The notes: a model not told the origin generated them from the sequence alone. Shown: positions 1 to 6,161, counted from the stretch's first letter. The stretch: 10,464 nucleotides of DNA from Hydnum rufescens UP504 (GCA_014904985.1 MU129484.1:1-10464), one strand, 5' to 3'. A program made the numbers and translations.

Positions 1-188
1 TAAGGACCGCTGTGCTCGTTTCCGCCTAGTCCCTTCTGGGCTGCTGGATTGCCTCTCCGTCCCCTCCTATCTTCGTTATCTCATTCCTGCCCGGATTCTC
101 TCGGACTTAGCCGGACTTACACTGGACTTAGCCGGAATTATCTGTGTTTATATTTGTTTGGTGCTCTCGTCGCAGCGTGGCCCTGACA
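1..188 (+). mobile_element. 3' end of a Ty3/gypsy LTR (truncated by window start)
   Basis: This segment aligns end to end with 9188-9374, the last 187 bases of the complete gypsy LTR further right, and both end in CCCTGACA. It carries the same GGACTTAGCC/GGACTTACAC repeats and the same terminal tract. Differences between copies are mostly C/T and G/A, many at CpG. The sequence after 188 shows no obvious primer binding site (a TGG tract matching a tRNA 3' end), so this is better read as a solo LTR or the 3' LTR of another insertion than as the 5' LTR of the element at 7768-9374. The rest of the LTR is outside the window. Confidence 0.85.
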
Positions 189-1610
189 GGGGCTCCCATA
201 TGGTTGATGGCCATAGAAAATGAAACACCTGGTCTTGAGCTTTACCCCTGTGGTACTACACAGTACTTGCCCCTATGGATGGATGCTGAGAAAGAGGTCA
301 AGACCAAGCACCCCCATTGGGATTTATGGGATGCCTATGCACAAAAACTGATCCACAAGTCCTTCAAGAAACATCTAACAGACCTAGGGTGACAATGACT
401 TGTGAATCCACCAGAAGAGATATGGGTGATGGAGAAGGAGCATCTGCAAGAAACAAGGATGACAGGCCTGTATTATTGTCACCACCCATCCTATTTTTGC
501 GCACCTCAAGGTCCCCCCAAGGAGAACTATCTGGAAGGCCTTGTGCACTGGCTATCACACACCCATGAAGGAGGGTACTTACCAATCCTGAACGAACTGC
601 AGGAATGCCTCGGCATGGAAACATTACCTTTAACTAACTGGGCCAATCATGAAGAGGCTACCCCTCCTCCCTCATTCCTATTTCAAAACTGCCCCTTATG
701 CCAGGAATGGGTCGAACATAGAGGATTTGAATGGCACCAGCCCAAATTGCCACCCAAGCCACAGTTTCGGTACAAGCTGGCAGCATGATTAATCAACCCC
801 ACCCTGCAATCTCATGGCGCCCCCCTGGTGCTACTCATGCGCATGGAGGACTACGATCTGTACATCGCCACAGCCACAGGGTCCCTGTGATGACCATGCT
901 CTGAATCACCACAAGAGCATCACATTAGGCCTTGTGTGAACATCACTACTTACCCCAAAGAGGAACTCACACCCTACAAGGATGATGAGCAGCTTCACAC
1001 CTCTGACTTCACCCTACCTGAGGATGCTGGTCCCTCAACTCAGGAAGCTCCAGGGATGGCGACTGAATCTTCTCAGCCAGAGGACCCTGATGAGGTCTGG
1101 GGACTGCTAGATATGTGAACAGACCAATTCCCAGTGGAGTTCTACCCATTTGTGTACCTTAAGTCAGAGGAATGCTTGGAGGAGGAACTCCTCAAATGAT
1201 ATGGATCGGGGGTTAAGCAATGGCTCTATCAGGAGCCCCATCTCACCCTTGTCTTCACAGAAAGGGATCATGCACATAGAGCATTGGAAAGCCAGAAACT
1301 AGCTGCCAAGTTCTACCCATCCAAGCCATCAGCACATGCCTGACAATACAATGAAAGCCTCTATTGTCCATGGGGCCCCTGTAACAAAGTGCCTCCCAGT
1401 TCAGGAGGGCACCTATTGTCATACTTGGACAAAGTGGAGTTGACTGGGGAGGGAGTAGGAATAGGGAGAATAGGAGAAGGGGTAATCACACCACCCTTAG
1501 CACTGGCTTCAGGTGGGGGAGCTGAAAACAGGGCTAAGCACTGGCTTTGCCCTGGACACAGGAGAAAAGGTTGTGAAGGAGTGGGAGGAATGATGAAGGA
1601 CATGAAGTAG
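189..1610 (+). pseudogene. Decayed unrecognised host-type gene, eight in-frame TGA stops
   Basis: One reading frame (codons starting at multiples of 3) runs from the LTR edge to a TAG at 1608. It is broken only by TGA at 390, 396, 786, 888, 891, 1116, 1197 and 1341; no TAA or TAG occurs before 1608. The segments read like real protein: an acidic, Trp-rich start with WMDAEKEVKTKHPHWDLWDA, then a Cys/His-containing part (YYCHHPSYFC near 470-500, NCPLCQEWVEHRGFEWH near 690-735) that could bind metal, then an acidic Pro/Glu/Ser linker (about 950-1110), then a stretch with LYQEPHLTLVFTERDHA (about 1220-1270). After about 1440 the frame becomes Gly-rich and is less convincing. I do not recognise the family. 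The LTR at 1-188 abuts it, so its 5' end is missing or displaced. All-TGA stops suggest CGA-to-TGA transitions from methylated CpG or a RIP-like process. Confidence 0.6.
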
Positions 1611-2019
1611 TGACTGGCCAAGTGGCACAGTCACTAACTAGGGAGAGAGTGGGGGGTCAGTGAGAGGAAAGGGCTGTCCTACTCACTGCTTTCCCAGCTA
1701 GGGTCCAAAGGCACAGCTCCAAAGCCAGGGAAAGGGCTAGTATTGATGGCTACTAGACAGGCCAACCAGATAGGCAGATAGAAGCAGGGTAGAGACAGAG
1801 TATCACAGTTCTTGCTAGGTGTAGAGGTCCAGGCAAAGGTTAACTTATTTAATCTCAGCAACTGCCATATATACATGACTTTTGAGTCCTAACTTAATTA
1901 CATAATACCTATATTACAGCCCCAAAGTCTCAAAGTGAGTACTTGAAGTGCTATCCATGAGGATCTGCCAAAGGCTGGAGCTCTGCCCACCTCCCCAGCC
2001 AGGCTGGTCAGTCATATGT
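1611..2019. other. Intergenic stretch, no gene recognised
   Basis: I see no convincing coding segment, splice set or repeat here. It is purine-rich up to about 1800, then AT-rich around 1835-1915. Short open frames on both strands lack recognisable motifs and sit in biased sequence. Confidence 0.5.
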
Positions 2020-2073
2020 GGGACCTAATTTAGGTACCACTTTTGGGGCAGAAAATGGTACCTAATAGGTCCC
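2020..2073. repeat. 54-bp quasi-palindrome built on GGTACC
   Basis: The left arm GGGACCTA-ATTTAGGTACCA pairs with TGGTACCTAAT-AGGTCCC on the right around an ACTTTTGGGGCAGAAAA-type centre. It lies about 75 bp left of the AT-rich end of the minus-strand array, so it may mark an old element boundary, but no partner copy is visible in the window. Confidence 0.55.
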
Positions 2074-2145
2074 CCAGACCTTATGGCTGAAATCAGGCCA
2101 TTTCAATTCAGTTTTTTGGCCATCTGTCAGCCAATCCATGGCTGT

Positions 2146-2216
2146 GCTAGATTATATGCTTATTTATTATTATTACTACTATTATTATATACATATTATC
2201 CTATATACCTATTATC
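2146..2216 (-). repeat. AT-rich end of the left minus-strand array
   Basis: This is a TTATTATTATTACTACTATTATTATA-type microsatellite with a TTATATGCTTATT lead-in. A related tract lies at 5131-5173 (GATTATTGGCTTATTATTATT), in the same position relative to the third block of units. The two tracts appear to be homologous left ends of the two minus-strand arrays. Confidence 0.55.
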
Positions 2217-2445
2217 CCCCCCGGGGTCTGCCACCACAGGGGGGCATGGTTTATGCGGGTCATGGTCACATGCCTGCATTTACCCACTGTACCCTCTGCA
2301 GCAAGTGTGGTTGGGGGTTGGTTCCTTTTGGGCACTCCCTTGAGAGGGTTGGTCTTCATTTGTGGGGCTTCGTTCATGTTATTGTTCATGGCATCTTGTT
2401 CAGTGGGTTTCTGCTTGGGGGCTTGCAGGGGTTCTGGTTCAGGAT
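2199..2445 (-). pseudogene. Exon-like segment downstream of hairpin intron 1
   Basis: Read on the minus strand from the acceptor at 2446, this segment is open from its second codon position (PEPEPLQAPKQKPTEQDA...) until a TAG at about 2199-2201. The frame matches the phase left by the upstream exon-like segment 2556-2738, because each contributes to a codon split after its first base. It ends at AATAG-GTATATAG, which may be another donor. The product is Pro/Gln/Asn-rich with THPxW-like residues (APLWWQTPGG) at the end, comparable to other unit ends. I do not recognise a domain. Compositional bias alone could keep it open. Confidence 0.4.
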
Positions 2446-2555
2446 CTACAGAAATAAATAATGAAATATTAGTACAACAGTAATGCAGTGCAAAAAGAGC
2501 TGCTTATGCTGCTCTTTTTGCACCACAAGACTAAGAAATGAAATATAAAACATAC
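2446..2555 (-). other. Hairpin intron 1 (110 nt)
   Basis: On the minus strand the donor is AAG|GTATGTTT, the branch site TACTAAT lies at 2474-2468, and the acceptor is TTTCTGTAG at 2446. Between donor and branch site lies a palindrome (2488-2523) whose outer arms GTGCAAAAAGAGC and GCTCTTTTTGCAC are exactly complementary over 13 bp. Confidence 0.7.
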
Positions 2556-2738
2556 CTTGTACCCCACACCTGCAGGTGTAGGGTAGTGGGGCCGTGTATG
2601 TTGATGCGTACATACACCAGCTCGTACATATGCCGGCTTGTACACACAGCAGTTTGTATGGCCCCCCCATCATTTGGGTGTTGATAGGTGGGGTTAGGGG
2701 GTTCTTTGTTGGTATTCATTTGTGAGGGGAGTTGAAAC
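2556..2738 (-). pseudogene. Exon-like segment between hairpin introns 2 and 1
   Basis: This 183-nt segment follows the acceptor TTTTGTAG and ends at the donor GTATG. In the frame set by the upstream segment (2848-3121, which ends one base into a codon) it is open except for one TGA near its start, and it passes the correct phase to 2199-2445. A second frame is also fully open (part of a 182-codon minus-strand ORF, 2531-3079, that reads through intron 2), so coding use is ambiguous. A 26-bp palindrome (TACCCCACACCTG / CAGGTGTAGGGTA, 2560-2585) lies immediately before the donor. No domain is recognised. Confidence 0.4.
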
Positions 2739-2847
2739 CTACAAAATATTATTTTTAAATTAGTTAAGAAATAAGGACCACACAAAAGAGCAGTGAAAGC
2801 TGCTCTTTTTGTGTGGCTGTAGGTACTGGGGGGGGGTGGGAACTCAC
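2739..2847 (-). other. Hairpin intron 2 (109 nt)
   Basis: On the minus strand the donor is CCAG|GTGAGTTCCC followed by a poly-C tract and AGTACCTACAG. The palindrome at 2778-2816 has outer arms CCACAC / GTGTGG around AAAAGAGCAG / CTGCTCTTTTT, with one unpaired base in the A/T run. The branch site is TAACTAAT near 2766-2759 and the acceptor is ATTTTGTAG at 2739. Confidence 0.72.
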
Positions 2848-3121
2848 CTGGTATAGAACTACATACCCACCATTGTGGGTGTGTGATTCCTGGGGTGTTA
2901 TTTGGCCTGGTTGTGCCCTCATTTGGCGTGGTGCTGTATGTTGCATCATTGGCATGTTGAGGTTTGGCATGTTGGCATGGCACGTTGGTGTGTGTCACAT
3001 TGGCATATGTTGTGTTGGCATATGTCGCATTGCTGTGTGGCATTGCCGTGTTGCGTTGCCATGTCATGTTTCCATGCATTGCATTGCTGTTTGGGCTCTC
3101 ATCATTGGATGAGGCCTCAAT
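2848..3121 (-). pseudogene. Asn/Thr-rich repeat exon-like segment between introns 3 and 2
   Basis: This 274-nt segment starts ATTGAGGCC after the acceptor and is fully open from its first base to the donor. The translation begins IEASSNDESPNSNAMHGN and contains degenerate short repeats (NATYA, NTTYA, NVTHT) and a PNEGTTRPNN motif, ending THPQWWVCSSIPG. It is Asn/Thr/His-rich, low-complexity, and has no recognisable domain. An imperfect palindrome (2861-2885, ACATACCCAC / GTGGGTGTGTG) precedes the donor. The upstream segment 3226-3446 does not hand over the same phase, so the frame is broken at that junction. Confidence 0.45.
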
Positions 3122-3225
3122 CTAACATAAATAAAGAGATTAGTAAAATATTCCAAAGCAGCACAAAAAGAGCAGCTTTCACTGCTCTTTTTGTGCGGCT
3201 GTAGCTACTGGGGGGTGGTACTCAC
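3122..3225 (-). other. Hairpin intron 3 (104 nt)
   Basis: On the minus strand the donor is AAG|GTGAGTACCACCCCCC, followed by a TAGCTACAG box. The perfect palindrome at 3161-3196 has arms GCACAAAAAGAGCAG / CTGCTCTTTTTGTGC and a six-base loop. The branch site is TTTACTAATC near 3147-3138 and the acceptor is TTATGTTAG at 3122. Confidence 0.75.
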
Positions 3226-3446
3226 CTTATATAGGACCACACACCCGCCATGGTGGGTGTGTGGTTTGTGGGGCCCTCATTTGGCACATTGCCATACATT
3301 GCATCCTCATTTGGCATGTTGCTGTATGTCATGTCATTTGGTGTGTTGCCATGTGTCGCATCATTTGGCACATTGCCATTTGGTGCATTGTCGTTTGCAC
3401 CCTCATCACTTCATGGTTTTCGCCATGCTTTGGACCAGGCTTCAAT
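3226..3446 (-). pseudogene. Nonapeptide-repeat exon-like segment between introns 4 and 3
   Basis: This 221-nt segment starts ATTGAAGCC. In the frame of its first base it reads IEAWSKAWRKP, a TGA, then repeats of about nine residues of the form PN(D/E)xTYxNx (PNDATHGNT, PNDMTYSNM, PNEDAMYGNV), ending NHTPTMAGVWSYI. An alternative frame ends THPPWRVCGPI, matching the unit ends of 2848-3121 and 4448-4604, so a frameshift inside the repeats is likely. Its length is not a multiple of three. A near-perfect 28-bp palindrome (3237-3264, CCACACACCCGCCA / TGGTGGGTGTGTGG) precedes the donor. The segment is underlain by a CATTTGGCATGTTGC-like minisatellite on the plus strand. Confidence 0.45.
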
Positions 3447-3552
3447 CTAGAATAATAAAAGACACGTTAGTATAAAATTTCAAAGCAGCACAAAAAGAGC
3501 AGCTTTCACTGCTCTTTTTGCGCCATTGTATCTACTATCCAAGAGGACTCAC
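3447..3552 (-). other. Hairpin intron 4 (106 nt)
   Basis: On the minus strand the donor is CAAG|GTGAGTCCTC, followed by a TAGTAGATACA box. The palindrome at 3488-3523 has arms GCACAAAAAGAGCAG / CTGCTCTTTTTGCGC. The branch site is ATACTAACG (3473-3465) and the acceptor is TTATTATTCTAG. It is the mirror counterpart of intron 5 across the large inverted repeat. Confidence 0.75.
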
Positions 3553-4344
3553 CTTGTGACCACACACCCACTTTTTGCAGGTGTGTGGTCAGGCACTTGC
3601 CTGATGTGGTTACGGAGATGGGAAGAGATGTAGATTCAACACTGGCAATTGCCAGCACTCAAGAAGTGCCCAAGTGCTGGTGCTACAAGCACAATAGACA
3701 TTAATAACAAGCATGTAAATGTATAATAGATACTATATAATCAATATTTGTCCAACAAAAAGTGATAACAATGATGATAATAAGTCAGAGCTCAATAAGG
3801 CATGATATAGCTAATTGCAAGGGGATTGGGCCACTTCTACACATCAGAATTGGCCCAAATTTAAACATATTCATGGTATATATGCACCCTACATAGGATA
3901 TTAGCTATATCGCATGTTCCAGGCATTTTTCAATTCTTCACACCTTCAATTCCCTAAATAGGGAATTGAAGGCATGAAATCACCTACATAAGGTGCATAT
4001 ATACCATGAATATATTTAAATTTGGGCCAATTCTGATGTGTAGAAGTGGCCCAATCCCCTTGCAATTAGCTATATCATGCCTTATTGAGCTCTGACTTAT
4101 TATCATTGTCGTTATCACATTTTTTTGGACAAGTATTTATTATATTGTATATATTGCAAATTTACATGCTTGCCATTAATGTGTATTGTGCTTGTGGTGC
4201 CAGCACTTGGGTGCTTCTTGAGCACTGGCAATTGCCAGCGTTGAATTGCACAACTACACAGCCACAGACAGCAACAGCCAGAACACCAGAAAGGTGAGCA
4301 CATGACCACACACCTGCTGCAGTGGGTGTGTGGTAGTATTGAAG
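3553..4344. repeat. Large inverted repeat, centre near 3957/3958
   Basis: The left arm (about 3553-3955) is the reverse complement of the right arm (about 3960-4344). The innermost 13 bp, CCTTCAATTCCCT / AGGGAATTGAAGG, pair perfectly around a 4-base spacer (3956-3959). Beyond that the left arm has roughly 40 extra bases (about 3895-3942), then long stretches match with few changes, for example the GGGCCAATTCTGATGTGTAG block (about 3838-3858 and 4023-4043) and CACTGGCAATTGCCAG (about 3640-3657 and 4223-4240). The homology continues outward through the exon-end palindromes (3559-3590 and 4306-4333) into introns 4 and 5. Units on either side read away from the centre. Confidence 0.85.
3872..4020. 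promoter_or_regulatory. Candidate bidirectional promoter core at the palindrome centre
   Basis: Each arm contains GGTGCATATATACCATGAAT (about 3870-3890 read on the minus strand, 3992-4011 on the plus strand), a TATA-like element pointing outward towards the flanking array. Symmetry and divergent unit orientation are the only support, since no start site or known factor site can be shown. Replication-born inversion of an internal segment would look the same. Confidence 0.25.
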
Positions 4345-4447
4345 GTGAGTTCTTTCCCCAATAGATACAGTAGCACAAAAAGAGCAGCAAAAGCTGCTCT
4401 TTTTGCATTGCTTTTAATTTCTTTACTAACCACTTTTATTATTCTAG
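4345..4447 (+). other. Hairpin intron 5 (103 nt)
   Basis: The donor is GAAG|GTGAGTTCT, followed by an AATAGATACAG box. The palindrome (4373-4406) has a core stem AAAAAGAGCAGC / GCTGCTCTTTTT with an AAAA loop. The branch site is TACTAAC (4424-4430) and the acceptor is TTATTATTCTAG (ends 4447). A further palindrome, CCACACACCTGCTG / CAGTGGGTGTGTGG (4306-4333), lies upstream of the donor. Confidence 0.78.
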
Positions 4448-4604
4448 GTTATGGCCTTGTCCAATGAGGAGGCCTGACCCACATGCCACCATGGCAACCG
4501 AAACATGGCAAACAAAGCCACAGCAAAGCCGTGGCAAATGAAGGTGCAAGAGGTGGCAATGCAAACCACACACCCACTGCAGTGGGTGTGTGGTTCAATA
4601 TAAT
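4448..4604 (+). pseudogene. Exon-like segment between introns 5 and 6
   Basis: This 157-nt segment starts GTTATGGCC. From its first base it reads VMALSNEEA, one TGA, then an Asn/Lys/Gln-rich stretch ending THPLQWVCGSI, with a TAA just before the donor. This frame and phase continue correctly into 4706-4872. A second frame with one TGA contains NEGARGGNANHTPT, resembling the repeat frame of 3226-3446, so which frame was ancestral is unclear. A perfect 30-bp palindrome (ACCACACACCCACTG / CAGTGGGTGTGTGGT, 4565-4594) ends ten bases before the donor. Confidence 0.42.
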
Positions 4605-4705
4605 GTAAGTCCATTGTACACCCCCAACAGTGCAAAAAGAGCAGCCCTGGCTGCTCTTTTTGTGTTCATTTTAATTTTTAACTAACACATAGTTTACTAT
4701 TCTAG
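4605..4705 (+). other. Hairpin intron 6 (101 nt)
   Basis: The donor is AAT|GTAAGTCC. The palindrome (4631-4664) has a stem CAAAAAGAGCAGCC / GGCTGCTCTTTTTG closing on a two-base centre (CT). The branch site is TAACTAAC (4679-4686) and the acceptor is TTTACTATTCTAG (ends 4705). Confidence 0.75.
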
Positions 4706-4872
4706 GCTATCACCTGAACCCCCTGCCAAACAAACCCCCTCCCTGGGAAATGACAATGCACCTGCCAAACGAGAGGCCCAGACAAACCCAGGAATGAGAA
4801 CACACAACACAAGGCTGCAGGGACCCCAGACAAACCACACACCCACTTCAGCAGGTGTGTGGTAATTTTAAG
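4706..4872 (+). pseudogene. Exon-like segment between introns 6 and 7
   Basis: This 167-nt segment is open in the frame handed over by 4448-4604 except for one TGA. It is Pro/Asn/Gln-rich and ends THPLQQVCGNFK, matching the other unit ends. The palindrome ACCACACACCCACTT / CAGCAGGTGTGTGGT at 4834-4863 ends nine bases before the donor. No domain is recognised. Confidence 0.42.
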
Positions 4873-4982
4873 GTAAGTATTTACCCCCCTATACATACAA
4901 TTGCACCAAAGGAGCAGCATATGCTGCTCCTTTGGCATAACTTTTTTTTTTTCTTTTTTACTAACCTATTCTCCCACCTCAG
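4873..4982 (+). other. Hairpin intron 7 (110 nt), variant palindrome
   Basis: The donor is TAAG|GTAAGTAT, followed by ATACATACAATTG. The perfect 30-bp palindrome at 4906-4935 has arms CCAAAGGAGCAGCAT / ATGCTGCTCCTTTGG. Both arms differ from the usual AAAAAGAGC theme at matching positions. A pyrimidine-rich stretch is followed by the branch site TACTAAC (4959-4965) and the acceptor CCACCTCAG (ends 4982). Confidence 0.78.
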
Positions 4983-5130
4983 TCAGCCACTTGGGCTGAC
5001 CTTAATAGGTGGGACAAATCCCTCATCTAGTCAGCCTAAGAGGCCTGTTTTTTCTTTGATGTCAATTGACAATCTTTGGATGTCAAATTGACATCTTTCT
5101 CAACACTTAGCAGACTATCCAGGGTTATCG
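4983..5130. repeat. End of the plus-strand block: small palindromes
   Basis: After the last acceptor there is a short hairpin GTCAGCC-ACTT-GGGCTGAC (about 4982-5000), then a pair of close palindromes around 5058-5092 (TGTCAATTGACA and GATGTCAAATTGACATC). No gene is evident. The plus-strand block seems to stop here, facing the end of the third block. Confidence 0.5.
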
Positions 5131-5173
5131 GGCATTAGGATTATTGGCTTATTATTATTATACTATTATATGG
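5131..5173 (-). repeat. AT-rich left end of the right minus-strand array
   Basis: The TTATTATTATTATACTATTATA tract with a GATTATTGGC lead-in parallels the tract at 2146-2190, and it lies at the same (3') side of a minus-strand block. Confidence 0.5.
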
Positions 5174-5236
5174 AGTAGTACAGTCTGTAGGCCTACACCT
5201 ATGCTAAAATCTAACACCATGGATTCACACACATCT

Positions 5237-5421
5237 GCCACAGCAGGTATGTGGGCCTTCGTTTGCCCCTTCACAGGGGCCCAGTTCATGCGTTTGCATG
5301 CCTTCATGGCTGCATGGGTTCTTGTGTTGCCACAGCAGGTGTGTAGGCCTTCATTTGCCCCTTCATGTGGGCCCTGGTTCATATGTTTGCATGCCTTTGT
5401 GGCTGCATGGGTTCTCATGTT
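5237..5421 (-). repeat. Two tandem copies of a ~93-bp unit
   Basis: Copy 1 (5237-5328) and copy 2 (5329-5421) share GCCACAGCAGGT, GGCCTTC, TTTGCCCCTTCA, and TGCATGGGTTCT blocks at a 92-93-bp period. On the minus strand both are open and translate to related peptides (NTRTHAAMKACKRMN and NMRTHAATKACKHMN). They form most of the exon-like segment that follows the weak acceptor of intron 8. The CACAGCAGGTRTGTRGGCC block is a degenerate relative of the exon-end palindrome, so one unit may have been amplified without its intron. Confidence 0.6.
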
Positions 5422-5453
5422 CGATTCCTGACTCCACAATGTTGGGTGGGACA

Positions 5454-5550
5454 CTTATGGAAAATAATCTGTTAGTTAAAGTAAAACCTGTGCAAAATGA
5501 GCAGCAGCGGCTGCTCTTTTTGCGCATTTGTAGCTATTAAAAAAACTTAC
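5454..5550 (-). other. Hairpin intron 8 (~97 nt, acceptor weak)
   Basis: On the minus strand the donor is AAG|GTAAGTTTTTTT, followed by an AATAGCTACA box. The palindrome at 5491-5525 is imperfect: TGCAAAATGAGCAGC versus GCTGCTCTTTTTGCGCA. The branch site TTAACTAAC is intact, but the acceptor is unclear; the best is ATAAG at 5454, lacking the usual TAG/CAG. This intron may be decayed. The downstream exon palindrome is also reduced. Confidence 0.5.
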
Positions 5551-5730
5551 CTTATATTGGGGCAGGTGTGTAGCTCCCTCATTTACTCTGTGGCTGTGTG
5601 CATGCATTGCCCTTCATTTGTTTGCATGCTCGCATGTAATTGGGTGCTGGGTTTCATTGTGATTCTGGCGGGTCCGTGGGTTGGAGCTCACGGCCGGGTG
5701 ACTTCGCACATTGGGATGGGACATCTGGAC
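5551..5730 (-). other. Exon-like segment between introns 9 and 8
   Basis: This 180-nt segment starts GTCCAGATGTCCCATCC and shows no frame resembling the other units strongly. The usual palindrome is degraded, with only the GGCAGGTGTGTAG half recognisable near 5561-5573. I treat it as a decayed unit. Confidence 0.4.
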
Positions 5731-5838
5731 CTAGGATAGGAAATAGGAAATATGTTAGTTAAGATTAAAACTCATGCAAAAAAGAGCAGCGACTGCTGCT
5801 CTTTTTGCATGTTTGTAGCTATTAAAAAAAATACATAC
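5731..5838 (-). other. Hairpin intron 9 (108 nt)
   Basis: On the minus strand the donor is AAG|GTATGTATTTTT, followed by an AATAGCTACA box. The palindrome at 5773-5811 has arms CATGCAAAAAAGAGCAGC / GCTGCTCTTTTTGCATG, with one extra A in one arm. The branch site TTAACTAACAT lies at 5762-5752 and the acceptor TATCCTAG ends at 5731. Confidence 0.72.
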
Positions 5839-6009
5839 CTTATATTGCCACACCCACCATGGGTGTGTGGCTGCCTATTTTTCTCTGTGGCTTCATGTAT
5901 GTCATTTGTTGCGCTTTCCGTTTGGCATGTTTTCAGTTAGCACTTCATCATTTGGACCCTAATGTGGGGCCCTCAGGTTTTCATTTGGGTCTCCGAACCA
6001 GGCCAGGAT
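5839..6009 (-). other. Exon-like segment between introns 10 and 9
   Basis: This 171-nt segment starts ATCCTGGCCTGG, related to the ATTGAAGCCTGG start of 3226-3446. All frames that I read contain stops, so it is not coding as it stands. It ends with the 23-bp palindrome CCACACCCACC / GGGTGTGTGG at 5848-5870, ten bases from the donor. Confidence 0.45.
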
Positions 6010-6124
6010 CTAAAATAATAAAAGAACAACATTAGTAATGATATTCAAAGCAGCACAAAAAGTGCAGCTTTCACTGCTCTATTTGCGCCATTGTATCTAC
6101 TACAATCCAAAAAAAAAAACTTAC
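6010..6124 (-). other. Hairpin intron 10 (115 nt), damaged palindrome
   Basis: On the minus strand the donor is CAAG|GTAAGTTTTTT, followed by a TAGTAGATACA box. The palindrome (6053-6088) carries mismatches (AAAGTGCAG against CTGCTCTAT). The branch site is TACTAAT (6037-6031) and the acceptor is TTATTTTAG at 6010. The exon-end palindrome GACCACACTCCCAC / TGGGTGTGGTC (6132-6161) lies just upstream. Confidence 0.7.
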
Positions 6125-6161
6125 CTTGTATGACCACACTCCCACATCAATGGGTGTGGTC

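Noticed and set aside
2531..3079. 182-codon minus-strand ORF as a single gene
   Set aside because: It reads straight through hairpin intron 2, including the palindrome. Its openness is explained by low T on that strand, and the exon-phase reading gives a different frame downstream.
2083..3475. Plus-strand ORFs over the left array rich in Trp, His and Cys
   Set aside because: They are antisense shadows of the Asn/Thr-rich minus-strand repeats and cross intron hairpins.
2488..5811. MicroRNA-like precursors
   Set aside because: The stems are about 13-17 bp within 30-39 nt, too short for typical Dicer-processed precursors. Small RNAs from longer inverted repeats remain possible and are listed separately.
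2488..6090. Hairpins followed by T runs, resembling bacterial intrinsic terminators or a spaced CRISPR-like array
   Set aside because: They sit inside consistent donor/branch/acceptor contexts in a fungal-type sequence. Repeats are palindromes spaced 260-380 bp with related, not unique, sequence between, so neither model fits.
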